A stretch of 64,000 bases of DNA, taken from positions 364,205 through 428,204 of the forward strand of contig NW_006920890.1 in assembly GCF_000417875.1 (NCBI RefSeq), written 5' to 3'. Both the position numbers and the translations under genes were made by a program. Below, piece by piece: positions 10,453 to 20,662 of this stretch (position 1 is the first letter of the stretch; the number at the start of each line of letters is the position of its first letter). This stretch comes from Pseudozyma flocculosa PF-1 (Eukaryota > Basidiomycota > Ustilaginomycetes > Ustilaginales > Ustilaginaceae). The notes under the pieces are model-generated. The model ran no database searches and was not told the DNA's origin. It saw only the letters and a list, made by a program, of their open reading frames with translations.

Positions 10453-13400
10453 ATGGCCGTCTCGCCGCTGGCTCGGCAACGGCCCGGGCCCTCTCCGTCC
10501 GGATGGGAAGTCGAGGTACAGAGCCAGGGCATCCGTAGTCCTCGGAACCAACAGCCCTTTCGCGATCAGCAGCAGCAATCACAGCAGCAGCAGCAGCATC
10601 AGCAGCCACCGCCGCAGCAACCACAGCGCCTCTCTTCGTACCTCTCGGCCAACGAAGAATGCATCTCTTCGACCCCCGTGCGATCGCCCAGTCAGCTATC
10701 GGCCCGAAGCAAGAGCCCCTTTGACATGCGCAGCAAGGCACACCCACAGGAGAGCTCATCCACAGACAGCAGCGCAGACAGCACCCAGCCCCGCTCCGGC
10801 GGCCTCACTGCAGCCTGGACGAGGTTCAAGGCGAGGAACAAGTCCACCTCGCCCTCCAACCCTTCGTCTGCGCCGCCGGCGACGACGTCCTACGCACACC
10901 TCGTGGACGAACGTCATCCTTTTCCCGCTCGTCCAGAGGAAGAGGCTCATCGCTCCCCGGGAGGCGACGCCCTTTTGGCTCGCTCCGCAGCCGCCGCTAA
11001 GCCGTCGTCCCGCCCTTCTTCGCGGGACAAGCAGCCGTACCCGCCGCCAGCCGCCTCGACCGGCACCAGCGGGTCCTTCTTCCGCGGCCGTACACCCAGC
11101 CTTCGCCGCAGAAACAGCTCTGGCAAGGCCCTGTCGCTCGTCTCCAGAGAGCCCGCAGAAGCGGATCGCGAGATCAACGCCAGCACGCCGGATCGTCAGC
11201 AGTTTTCCCCGTCCACCGCCCGCACCCTCCCGCCATCGGGTGCAAATCTTGCCAGCGCACAGCCACGGATGGGTGCCGACGTGGGTGAGCCAGCCCTGCC
11301 TGCCAACTCGCCCTCGAGCCTTTCTCGCTTCTTTGGGGCTCGGAAGAGGGCGACACCGACTTCCACATCTCTGGGCAAGGTCGCCTTGCGACCGTCGCTC
11401 GACGCCACGGCCGCGCTCTCCGCCTCGCCGTCCTCGCCACCCCTCGCCATCATCTCGAGCGAATGGCGAGCACCAAGCCCGGTTGCCCCCGGCCAGGGCT
11501 CCGCCGCACAGTCCAGCAGGTTGCAGTCGGTAGACAGGCTGGAGCAACCGGGCTCAACCGCTTCACAGGCTAGCCGGAAGGGTGCCCTCGATCGCGTCTT
11601 TTCGTTTCCCGGGCGTCCCTCGCTCACAGAGGAGCGGACAGAGGCAGCAGTCCCCACACCTGCAGGGCGACGCACTACGCCATCGACGTCGACGACGGCA
11701 AGGTCGCGGCACAGCCCTGCCCTGTCGGCTCCCCTTGACATGCTCGGCGGCGCACAGCGGCTGGCACAAGCGCAGAACGCAGACGATCCAATCGCCGACC
11801 CGGCCACCGCTTCGCATGCCCGGACGATGTCGAAGCCCTCGTTCTCCCACTCGCGGAGGAGCCGTAGTCTGAACAAGCTGGCTTCGTTCTTGACCGGATC
11901 CTCCTCCCCCCTCGATGCGAATGCGGGCGCTGACGGGTCGGAGCCGCACGATGCAGACAAGCGGGACCCGAAGACGTTTTCCCCTGCACGGCGAGGCAAG
12001 GCTACCGAACCGCGGCGTCCGTCGACGGCCGACATGCTCCACCGGGCGTCGGAGGCTTGGCCAAACGCAGAGTCGCCGCAAGGGCAGGCCAAGCCGCTCG
12101 CACGGAAACCGAGCCTGCGATCGCGGCTCCGGATGCCCAGGCTCAACAGCACCAGCCAGGTCGCCCGTCCCTCGACCCCGGAGATCGAAAGCTGGAAGCA
12201 AAAGGCCCAGGTGACGACGGAAGCGCGGCCGCAGCACGGCAGAAGGGCCAGCGTGGACGCAGCCACACAACTTCGTCAGGAAGCGCCGCCCGTCAAGATC
12301 ACCCGTTCCCGCAGCATGGTTCGTCGCAAGCCGCCGCCGGAATTCAACCTGCAAGAGCTGACTTCAAGCTCGCCGCTCAGGACCTCGTCTGAGCGGCCTT
12401 GTATTCTGTCGCAAAAAGCGCACCCCGCTGCCGAAAGCAAGAACAGCGCTGAGCCCGATGATGCCGCCCTCGTCCCTTCAGCACCCACAACGTCGAGCTT
12501 GCCCGCGTCTGGGCCTCCGCCTACCGCAGTCGACGAGACCCGTGCTCTCGATGCTTCGTCGGCACCACTCGACGGCACGGTCAAGCCCTCTCCCGACCCT
12601 GCGCCTTCGCTGCAAGAAGCCACCGCGTCCGCCGCTTCAGCGGCGAGCGAAAGGACGGGTGCACCATCACCGCCCATGCCACAAGCGAAGAGCGCTGCAA
12701 CGCACGAGGCGCCGGCCACAGGTGTCACCCGACCTGTGCTGGAAGCCACCCCACCGACGACCGCTTCCACCGGCTTACTGAGCGTATCCGAGCCTGGGAA
12801 AGCCCGCGTGGCCTCCTCAGCCAGCAGCCTCAAGCCTCCGAGCCTCGCCGATGTTTCCGCTGAGAGCGAGCGGCCGTGGTCTCTGATCAGCGCAGGAGAA
12901 GCGGACACGCCCCTGCTGAGGCTGCGCAAGCTGATCGTCGACACCAACAGCTCCGGCGAGTGCGATGACGAGGAAGACGGCTTGTTCTTCCGCCCGCTGC
13001 CGCGTTCCACCGACGAGCAGTCGCGCCTGGAGGGCCACGTTCGCGCCGGCTTCGACACGCGAGGTGCGGACGATGGCAACGTCGAGACGGTCGCCACTCC
13101 GAAGCACGAGCAGCATGCAAGGCATCACTCAATCGACCAGGTCAGTCGGCTCGACGACCGACTCGAGTCTCTCTCACTCAGGTCAGTCGTCCCCAGCGAG
13201 GAGGATGATGCCCTGGATGCCGGCCGCGGTGTGTCTCCCTCGACTTCTCGATCGGACCCCAGGCTCGAGGTCGCCTCAATCCACTCGTCTGTTCATTCGT
13301 CGGGCTCGAGCACTCTCAAGGCAGGCCGCTTCTTCGCACCTACGGGTCGCCCGACGGCTGTCGGCAAGCCCGAAGTGGCAACCTCGCAGCCCGGCCGTCC

Positions 13401-16068
13401 ACCAGCGGTCAAAGCGCTGCCCAACGCCTCGAGGGACCAGCCGCAGGACCACTCGCAAGATCAGGAGGACCTGCTCGGGCCACTACCCAACAATCAAGTC
13501 AGCGGCGGGCGCACCAGCCTGACGCAACACCGGGGCAGCTCATCCACCACGATCGGCAGTGTGCAGAACGCGCGGAGGGAGAGCGTCGCCAGCCGCCACA
13601 CGGTCTCCAGCGGCCACTTTAGCGAAGGTGTCCTGTCAGAAGACGCCCTGTCCGCTCTCGAGGCCGAGGTGGGCCAGGCGAGGCGGGCAGAGGTGATCGC
13701 CCTCGGCAAAGGTCGGGTCACTGACTGGGTCGGAGACAGCTCGCGCCTCGTCGCCCGTCACGAGGGTCCCACCTTGTCTCGCAGCGGCTCAATGAGGCGT
13801 GTTGGCAGTCAGGGCGCATCGAAAGGCCGGCTTGCCGATGGGCCGAAGCCTTTGGGACGTCGCGAGATGTCGAGGCAGGTCGAGATGAGCCACCAGCTCG
13901 GAGAGCGACTCCACCGCCTCGCGGTCGAGAGCGGGCAGCTGCCGGACGACGAGCGAGAGGAGAACGGCCCGCTCCGCGACATTCCAGACGAAGCTTCGAG
14001 CGATGGTGCTCATCGACCGGATTCAGGGCCGCAAGCAGTCGAACGCGCAAGCGCCGCACCAGCGGCCAAGCCCAATGCGGCCGTGAACGTGGCATCGCAG
14101 TCGGACGACCACGCTGCATTTGACTTCGCCACCATCGCCCGACAGCCGCACCAGACCAGGTTCGCCCGCCTGTCGGCGTTTCACGACCGCAAGCTGCCGC
14201 CCATCGCCACCGACGCGGCCGCTCGCCAGCCAGCGTCCTCGAGCACGATGCACGTCCAGGACGAAGCCATTCGGCTGGGCCGAGCCCCGTCAAAGAGGGT
14301 GAGACGCTTCGCCGGCGAGGCCAAGAGTCGTGGCGAGGCCGTCATGGTCGACCGCTCGCCATCAGCAAGGAGAGGTGGACATCGGCAGCAGAGCTCGACA
14401 AGCGAGGGTACCAAGGCTATGGCGCCCGAGGTCAGGACAGCAGAAGCGGCAGAGCCGAGAGCACAAGCGGGTGCAACAGTCGACGTCGAACGGCCGATCG
14501 AGCCTGTCGACATGGACGAGACGCCACGGAAGGTCTCCGGGCCCGCCGCCGTCATCGATCCGCGGCTGCTTTCGCTGTCGCACGGCACGCGCCGGTCGCG
14601 GAGCGAAGCGTCCGAGAGCACGCGGGCCAGCGACATCGGCGCATCGTCGGTCCCCATCTCGGCAGCAGCAACAGCTGCTGCTGCTGACACGACTTCGGCG
14701 TCAGCAACAGCGCCGACGGGTGCGGCATCGGAAGAGGTGCGCCGTTCCAAGGACAGCTCGAAGTCCAGCCGGTCGATCCACCGCGATGCGACGCGGACGG
14801 CGCCGCAGAACGACTCGCCGTCGGCACGACAGCTGCCGGCCAATCTGACGACCGAGGAGGCGATCCTGGCCAAGCAAAGGGAGCGGATCGAGCGCGAGAG
14901 GCGGCACCGGAGGCGCGAGGAGCGCAAGCAGCTCGAGCAGCAGCGGAGGTACGCGCTCAAGAAGAAGAGCGACCCGTTGCTCGCCACCCGGCTGGCACTC
15001 GTCGGTCTCCAACCTGGTAGCGAAGAGCTTCCATCGACCGCGAAGAGCCGCACCGCTCTACCGTGCGACGAGGGCCTCGCATCCCGCCCTCCTGTTTCCG
15101 CAGCCGACCTGGCATCCCGGCCTCGACACACCGCCGCTGACACCGACACGGCCTTTCTAGTGACTTCGCCGACGCGGCAGACGTTCTTGATGGGCCAGGA
15201 GCCCTCATCGAACGACCCGTATCTTGGCAAGCCAGCAGCACACGCTTCATCGGCGGCCGGATCGAGCAGCTACAGCTACGACCAGCCGCAGCACCCTCGC
15301 TACCTGTCTGCTCACACTTCGCGCCACGACTCTTTCGTGGGCTCGGTAATGAGCTTCCACACGGCCGAGTCTGGCTCGAGCGGTGGCGTCGACGAGGATG
15401 GCCACGATGTCGATCTCGTGGGCAACAGCGTGGACAGCGCCCAGACCACATCGACCAAGCCGCGAGACTCGGCAGGGGAGGCGACGGCGACGCAGCCGGC
15501 TCGGCCTCCGACATCGGCGTCGCTCAAGACGATGAACAGCATCGCGTCTAGCCTGACGGTGGACTTCGAGTTCCCAGTCCCGCCGCAGCGGCTGCGGGAA
15601 CAGCTGAGCGACGACGGCACGCTCCTCAGTCGTGCTGGTCTGCGCGAGTCCCTTTGGGACTCGCCCTACGAGGCGCGCCTCCTCGGCGAGCAGATGCGGC
15701 ACCCGCACTCGCACCCGCACGCACATGCCCACTCGCACTACCACTCCCCCTCGGACTCGCTGGGGCTGTGGACGGAAGCGGCGTCGTCGACGATGCCCAC
15801 GACGGCAGCGAGCTGGGCGGCGGGCCCTTCGCCGCGCAGCCAGCACGCAGCGGCTCCTTGTTCCTCGTCGTCGGCGACGAGGGGTGGCAAAGAGGTGGCG
15901 CTTCGACGAGCCAAATCGGTCGGGTACCACGATCCGCGGCTGTCGCCCACGGCTACCGAGGTGCCTGGCCGGTCTGGCGTTGGGTCGAGGTATGCCGGCG
16001 GCTCCTCGGAGGGTCTAGGCATCCGCAGCGTCGGCCTTGTCGACGAGCGGCCGTTGCCATCTGCCTAG
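10453..16068 (+). CDS. Large disordered protein of unknown function (1871 aa)
   Basis: I do not recognise this protein. It is a single uninterrupted ORF from ATG 10453 to TAG 16068 with strong coding character. It is rich in Ser, Pro, Ala and Arg throughout, with a Gln-rich stretch near residues 35-60, many SPS/SRS-type basic phosphorylation-like motifs, and repeated KPSLR or KPSFSHSRR-like patches. The only predicted ordered part is a charged coiled coil at about residues 1466-1508 (EEAILAKQRERIERERRHRR and following). A His-rich tract (HPHSHPHAHAHSHYH) lies near residue 1755. There is no signal peptide, membrane segment or known catalytic motif. Such architecture is common for fungal cortical or polarity scaffolds, but that is only a guess. 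Confidence 0.8.
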   Translation: MAVSPLARQRPGPSPSGWEVEVQSQGIRSPRNQQPFRDQQQQSQQQQQHQQPPPQQPQRLSSYLSANEECISSTPVRSPSQLSARSKSPFDMRSKAHPQESSSTDSSADSTQPRSGGLTAAWTRFKARNKSTSPSNPSSAPPATTSYAHLVDERHPFPARPEEEAHRSPGGDALLARSAAAAKPSSRPSSRDKQPYPPPAASTGTSGSFFRGRTPSLRRRNSSGKALSLVSREPAEADREINASTPDRQQFSPSTARTLPPSGANLASAQPRMGADVGEPALPANSPSSLSRFFGARKRATPTSTSLGKVALRPSLDATAALSASPSSPPLAIISSEWRAPSPVAPGQGSAAQSSRLQSVDRLEQPGSTASQASRKGALDRVFSFPGRPSLTEERTEAAVPTPAGRRTTPSTSTTARSRHSPALSAPLDMLGGAQRLAQAQNADDPIADPATASHARTMSKPSFSHSRRSRSLNKLASFLTGSSSPLDANAGADGSEPHDADKRDPKTFSPARRGKATEPRRPSTADMLHRASEAWPNAESPQGQAKPLARKPSLRSRLRMPRLNSTSQVARPSTPEIESWKQKAQVTTEARPQHGRRASVDAATQLRQEAPPVKITRSRSMVRRKPPPEFNLQELTSSSPLRTSSERPCILSQKAHPAAESKNSAEPDDAALVPSAPTTSSLPASGPPPTAVDETRALDASSAPLDGTVKPSPDPAPSLQEATASAASAASERTGAPSPPMPQAKSAATHEAPATGVTRPVLEATPPTTASTGLLSVSEPGKARVASSASSLKPPSLADVSAESERPWSLISAGEADTPLLRLRKLIVDTNSSGECDDEEDGLFFRPLPRSTDEQSRLEGHVRAGFDTRGADDGNVETVATPKHEQHARHHSIDQVSRLDDRLESLSLRSVVPSEEDDALDAGRGVSPSTSRSDPRLEVASIHSSVHSSGSSTLKAGRFFAPTGRPTAVGKPEVATSQPGRPPAVKALPNASRDQPQDHSQDQEDLLGPLPNNQVSGGRTSLTQHRGSSSTTIGSVQNARRESVASRHTVSSGHFSEGVLSEDALSALEAEVGQARRAEVIALGKGRVTDWVGDSSRLVARHEGPTLSRSGSMRRVGSQGASKGRLADGPKPLGRREMSRQVEMSHQLGERLHRLAVESGQLPDDEREENGPLRDIPDEASSDGAHRPDSGPQAVERASAAPAAKPNAAVNVASQSDDHAAFDFATIARQPHQTRFARLSAFHDRKLPPIATDAAARQPASSSTMHVQDEAIRLGRAPSKRVRRFAGEAKSRGEAVMVDRSPSARRGGHRQQSSTSEGTKAMAPEVRTAEAAEPRAQAGATVDVERPIEPVDMDETPRKVSGPAAVIDPRLLSLSHGTRRSRSEASESTRASDIGASSVPISAAATAAAADTTSASATAPTGAASEEVRRSKDSSKSSRSIHRDATRTAPQNDSPSARQLPANLTTEEAILAKQRERIERERRHRRREERKQLEQQRRYALKKKSDPLLATRLALVGLQPGSEELPSTAKSRTALPCDEGLASRPPVSAADLASRPRHTAADTDTAFLVTSPTRQTFLMGQEPSSNDPYLGKPAAHASSAAGSSSYSYDQPQHPRYLSAHTSRHDSFVGSVMSFHTAESGSSGGVDEDGHDVDLVGNSVDSAQTTSTKPRDSAGEATATQPARPPTSASLKTMNSIASSLTVDFEFPVPPQRLREQLSDDGTLLSRAGLRESLWDSPYEARLLGEQMRHPHSHPHAHAHSHYHSPSDSLGLWTEAASSTMPTTAASWAAGPSPRSQHAAAPCSSSSATRGGKEVALRRAKSVGYHDPRLSPTATEVPGRSGVGSRYAGGSSEGLGIRSVGLVDERPLPSA

Positions 16069-16506
16069 AAGCCACGATCTGTGCTCGTCCATCGACGCGC
16101 CACAACAGAGCACCAGCTACTGCTGCCCCTAGACTTCCTGCAGCTGCTCTATCTGGCACTGCACTGGCCAGTCTGCCACCGTGCACTCCTGTATTTCTAG
16201 AAGTGGTGCTCGCGATCAACCTAGATGCTTCCACACCTCGTCGGTGGCGGTACACAGACGGACATCAAGGTTGCAACGGCGACTGTGCTGTCACCTGCTT
16301 CGCTGGCACGTTTGGGCTGGGCTAGAAGACAAGAGAGGAGGTGCGATGTGCGCCTACCCCGAACGCGCGTTCGGTGGCGAGCGGTCCGCTGCACGGCGTG
16401 TGCGGGGCGCGGTCGGCGGCGGAGACGTACGCGTCTGCCCCGCACTCGGTCGGTGCTGCGGTGAGCCGCGTCTGCATGCAGGCCTGGCGCGCTGGCAGGC
16501 CCCCCC
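16069..16506. other. Intergenic sequence before the assembly gap
   Basis: 3' flank of the large disordered-protein gene. No gene is visible. It ends in a run of six C directly at the gap edge. Confidence 0.4.
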
Positions 16507-16962
16507 NNNNNNNNNNNNNNNNNNNNNNNNNNNNNNNNNNNNNNNNNNNNNNNNNNNNNNNNNNNNNNNNNNNNNNNNNNNNNNNNNNNNNNNNNNNNNN
16601 NNNNNNNNNNNNNNNNNNNNNNNNNNNNNNNNNNNNNNNNNNNNNNNNNNNNNNNNNNNNNNNNNNNNNNNNNNNNNNNNNNNNNNNNNNNNNNNNNNNN
16701 NNNNNNNNNNNNNNNNNNNNNNNNNNNNNNNNNNNNNNNNNNNNNNNNNNNNNNNNNNNNNNNNNNNNNNNNNNNNNNNNNNNNNNNNNNNNNNNNNNNN
16801 NNNNNNNNNNNNNNNNNNNNNNNNNNNNNNNNNNNNNNNNNNNNNNNNNNNNNNNNNNNNNNNNNNNNNNNNNNNNNNNNNNNNNNNNNNNNNNNNNNNN
16901 NNNNNNNNNNNNNNNNNNNNNNNNNNNNNNNNNNNNNNNNNNNNNNNNNNNNNNNNNNNNNN
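16507..16962. other. Assembly gap (456 N)
   Basis: Run of N from 16507 to 16962. The left edge is a C6 tract and the right edge starts GGCCCCGCC, so extreme GC is the likely cause of the gap. Features inside cannot be judged; ORFs drawn through it are meaningless. Confidence 1.
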
Positions 16963-17870
16963 GGCCCCGCCGGGTCGTGTGACGGCGGCGGCGGGGACGA
17001 AAGCAGGCCGGGCCTCGGCGCATGGCCGGCTAATTGAGGGCTAGGGGCCCGCCCTGCCTCACGCCTTGCTTGGGGCCAAAACCGCGCATGCATGTCGATT
17101 TTTCGACTTGACCCGAGAGAAGCAGCTTTGGCCCTGGCCTGCCAGACGGGCGGGGGTGGAGAGAAGAGCGAGAGGGAGAGACAGGCCGGGCAGGCCAGGA
17201 GGGGGCCAGGCTTGGCCGCGATAAGCTGCGAGCGTGGCTGCCTGTCCTTGCTCCCTAGCCTCGTCACTTCGCCCTGCTACATAACTCTCTATCTCCTAGA
17301 CGCCGCCGCCGTCGCGGTCTTTGCCACCACACACTCTCTTTCGTCACGCCAGCAACACGACGGGGCTGCGTCGGAAACGCTTCATATCACCCAACCCGCC
17401 TACGCCCCACCCGCACGCCCCGGCGCAAGGCGACACGGCTGGATCCCGTCGAAAAGCTCAGAGGAGCCTTGGCTGGCGAGCGAAACCTCCGCCAAGAACC
17501 CACCGCATCCTCATCCGCCCAATCCTTATCTCTGCAGCACTTTCATACGCACGTACGCACGCACGCCTGCCCGCCAGATACCCCGGACGCCGCCCAGGCC
17601 GATACGATCCGATAGACGAGATACAGTAGAGACCAGGCATAGAGCGCGCGGACAGATCACCTGGAGCCACCTTTGACGAGTCGCTCCACATCGCCACTAC
17701 CAGCTCGACGGCTCAGCGGCATCGCACGACACCGTGCCTCACCACACCACACCACCGCCCCCCGCCGACCCCATGTCAGCGCAATAAGGCAAAACAGTGC
17801 CGTCTCGACTGCAACCAGGTCCACCGCGCCCACGGCATCCATCTGCGACGGCCGCACACTCGCTGCCAGG
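16963..17870. promoter_or_regulatory. Promoter and leader region of the PQ-loop transporter
   Basis: No gene is supported. From about 17270 to 17870 the plus strand is C/T and CACC-rich, typical of a fungal 5' leader. The transporter frame is open back to about 17673 but contains no ATG before 17871. Confidence 0.45.
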
Positions 17871-20249
17871 ATGACCATGTCGCAGCTCTTCTCGTGGTGG
17901 CTGCCCGTTGCGCTGCGCGACCGCCAGTCGATTTCGGACCTGGCGGGCTCGGCCAGCTTCACCATCTGGCTCTTTGCCCAGTCGCCCCAGCTGCTCGAAA
18001 ACTACCGCCGCGGCAGCGTCGAGGGACTCAGCCCCGTCTTCCTCGTCCAGTGGATGCTCGGCGATGCCACCAACCTCGTCGGCTGTGTCCTCACGGGACA
18101 GCTGCCCTTTCAAATCGCCGTCGCCACCTACTTTTGCTGCGTCGACCTCTGCATCATGGTCCAGTACCTCTACTACTGGCGAAAGGCGAGGGCGACCATG
18201 CGCAGGTCCATCTCGGCCATCACCAGGCCCGTCCGCTCGCGCATGGGCAGCCTGGTCAGCTACCACCCTGCCGTCCATCCCTTTGCCATTGCGCCCACGG
18301 AGACGTCGGAGCTGCTGCCCAGCGCGTCCTCGTCGCGCAGGCAACAGAGCAGGGGGAGCAGGAGCCCGACCTTGGCGAGGGCCCACAGCGCCAGGCCCCC
18401 CATCAGCCGCAGGGGCTCCGAAGACATGGAAGCGTCATTTCACTCGCACACGGCCACCTACCGTGCCCTCAGAGACGCTGCGATGAGCGTCGCGCAGCTC
18501 GCAGACGAAGCGGCGAGGCGCCGGGAGCCGGCGTCGTACTTTGACAGCGTCCACTCCCACTACTCGCACCATCGCCATCACCACCATCACCACCATCATT
18601 CCCACTCCAACCAGCACCATGTCGACGACCGAACCGACCGCCCGCACCGTCATTATCCTTCTCGGCGCACGACGGGCGGCGCGTCGATGTCGCGCAGCAG
18701 CAGCCGTCACTCTGCCTCCGCGGGAGCATCCACCGAACCCTCGCGCAGGCAGCCGCAGGCCAACTGGACACCGGTTACGCTGAGCCCCACCAACGAAGCT
18801 CGGGTGCTCGAGAGCGAGAGCGAGGACGACGAGGTATCCGGCACGATGCTGCAGAGCACCACAAGCCTGCAGAGCCACGCGAGCACGCAGTCATCGGCAT
18901 CGGCCGCCTCGTCCGCCGAGCGCCTCGCCCGCTCCCGCGTGGATCTCGTCCGCAGCGACCTCACTCCACGGGAGGGAGAATCGAGCGATCGCAGAGGGCG
19001 CGACATGACGAGAACCGCCATCCGCCTGGGTCTTGTTGACAAGGGCGAGGATTCGTCGTCCCCCACGCCGTCGGACGGCACAGCGAAGTGCGCGGGTGAT
19101 CGCAGGACTCCCAGCGTTGGACCCCCGGCCGAATCAAGGAGCGGCAAGGAGACTCAGTGGCTCGAAGATGCAGCAAAGACGACGACGGCGGCAGGAGGGA
19201 TCGAGACAGGGCCAGATGTCTCCGCCAGCAGGGCAGAAGAGGACAACGAAGCCACGCCCAAGCGCCGAGTGGACCGCAGCGGCAGTCGGCCAGCCAAGAG
19301 CCGGGCCAGGAGCTCGCACTCGATACGACGCGGCTTTGGCATGGCGCTCATGGGCCTGATGCTCGTCGTCGCGCTCGCAGAGGGCCCGGATGCGGTTGCC
19401 TCGAGGTCAACATCGAGCGGTGAACTGGGCGCCGGCATCAGCGGCGCAGCGCGGCACGCGGTACGGCTGGCACTCGACAAGATCCGCCATCCAGCCACCC
19501 TCTACTTCGGCACGCTTCGCTCCGTCTTTATCGCCTCGCCGGACGGTATTCGAACCTTGGGCACGCCGCCACTACCGCCAGCGCCGCCCACCGGGCCGAC
19601 ATGGGACCGCATAATCGGACGCATGTCGGCGTGGACATGCACGGTGCTCTACATGACGTCGCGCCTGCCGCAGATCTGGGAAAACTACCTGCGCCGCTCG
19701 GTGGCGGGTCTGTCGATTCTGCTCTTTGTAGCGGCGTTCATGGGCAACCTGACATACTCGATCTCGATCCTGGTGAGCCCCGCTGCCGTGGGTCCCGGCC
19801 GTCGCGAATACCTGCAAGAGTGCCTGCCGTTCCTCCTGGGCAGCGGCGGCACGCTCATCTTCGACTTTATCATTGTGGTGCAGTGGTGGATGTGGAGCGG
19901 CAAGTCGGCGTCGACGACGGCATCCTCGATGGGGGCGATCGGCGACGGGCTCGATGACGGCTGCGGTGCAACGGCGACGACGGGGGCCATGATGGACGGC
20001 TCGGTGGCCATGCGGGCCGGAGGGACAGGTGTCGAAGGCAAGGGCAAGAGGAGACGGAAGAGGCGGGAGAGGGAGAGCGTGTGGCGCGACTGGGAGGGCA
20101 AGCGCTCGAGCATGCTGTCGAACAGCGTCGTGCTGCCGCACCAGCATCACCCCGCGAGGACGACGTCGCCGTCGTCGTCGTCGTCGCCGAGGGTGAGCTC
20201 GGAGAGCACCGCCCGCATGACCAAGTCGGTCCCCGCTCTCATATCCTAG
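17871..20249 (+). CDS. YPQ1: PQ-loop repeat vacuolar/lysosomal amino-acid transporter (Ypq1/PQLC2-like)
   Basis: Family members export basic amino acids across the vacuolar or lysosomal membrane. Single exon, 792 aa from ATG 17871, the first ATG in the frame. The first PQ-loop repeat is at about residues 20-105, with FAQSPQLLENYRRGSVEGLS followed by hydrophobic helices (VFLVQWMLGDATNLVGC; TYFCCVDLCIMVQYLYYW). The second is at about residues 585-675, with TSRLPQIWENYLRRSVAGLS and FVAAFMGNLTYSISIL. The two proline-glutamine motifs and the NY-R-S-V-x-G-L-S duplications are diagnostic. The cytosolic linker between them is about 450 residues, far longer than usual, and Ser-rich, with a striking His cluster near residues 225-255. 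An extra hydrophobic stretch (GMALMGLMLVVALAEG) lies near residue 485. The C-terminal tail is basic and Ser-rich. Confidence 0.88.
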   Translation: MTMSQLFSWWLPVALRDRQSISDLAGSASFTIWLFAQSPQLLENYRRGSVEGLSPVFLVQWMLGDATNLVGCVLTGQLPFQIAVATYFCCVDLCIMVQYLYYWRKARATMRRSISAITRPVRSRMGSLVSYHPAVHPFAIAPTETSELLPSASSSRRQQSRGSRSPTLARAHSARPPISRRGSEDMEASFHSHTATYRALRDAAMSVAQLADEAARRREPASYFDSVHSHYSHHRHHHHHHHHSHSNQHHVDDRTDRPHRHYPSRRTTGGASMSRSSSRHSASAGASTEPSRRQPQANWTPVTLSPTNEARVLESESEDDEVSGTMLQSTTSLQSHASTQSSASAASSAERLARSRVDLVRSDLTPREGESSDRRGRDMTRTAIRLGLVDKGEDSSSPTPSDGTAKCAGDRRTPSVGPPAESRSGKETQWLEDAAKTTTAAGGIETGPDVSASRAEEDNEATPKRRVDRSGSRPAKSRARSSHSIRRGFGMALMGLMLVVALAEGPDAVASRSTSSGELGAGISGAARHAVRLALDKIRHPATLYFGTLRSVFIASPDGIRTLGTPPLPPAPPTGPTWDRIIGRMSAWTCTVLYMTSRLPQIWENYLRRSVAGLSILLFVAAFMGNLTYSISILVSPAAVGPGRREYLQECLPFLLGSGGTLIFDFIIVVQWWMWSGKSASTTASSMGAIGDGLDDGCGATATTGAMMDGSVAMRAGGTGVEGKGKRRRKRRERESVWRDWEGKRSSMLSNSVVLPHQHHPARTTSPSSSSSPRVSSESTARMTKSVPALIS

Positions 20250-20662
20250 ATCCGCCCCGGTTTGGCGTGCATGTCTCTTTCCTCATCCTCGTGCTGGGAC
20301 TTTTCTTTACGACTGACGAATGACGAGCAACGAATACAGCAATCACCATCCGTTCACGATTGGGGGAGTGCCGAGGGCTCGGCGGGAGCGGCGAGGGGCG
20401 GGGCAGAGGGAGGCAGGAGTCAAGTGCATCGTTTCGGCCGTGTGGGGCCGATGCCGGGGTCAGGCCGCCTGGCTTCGGCTCCGTCGGTGGGCCAAAGCGC
20501 AGAGGGGTCGGGGGGCCAAAAGTGGAGGGGCCTCTCCTCTCCGCTTGACCACCACCACTTCCTCGATCGCTCTCACCATCCCTATTCCCGCAACCGCAAC
20601 CGCACCCGCACCCGCTCCCGCAACGCACCCACCCCCGCACCAGCACCACGAACGAACGAAGC
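20250..20662. promoter_or_regulatory. Intergenic region upstream of YPI1
   Basis: 413 bp between the stop of the PQ-loop gene and ATG 20663. It carries CCGCAA/CACCCG repeats near 20590-20640, likely promoter and leader. Nothing else is seen. Confidence 0.4.

Noticed and set aside
16181..17267. ORFs running through the N gap
   Set aside because: They consist mainly of unknown residues and carry no information.
17673..17870. N-terminal extension of the PQ-loop transporter
   Set aside because: The frame is open but begins with TTG and has no ATG before 17871; the extension looks like leader sequence.
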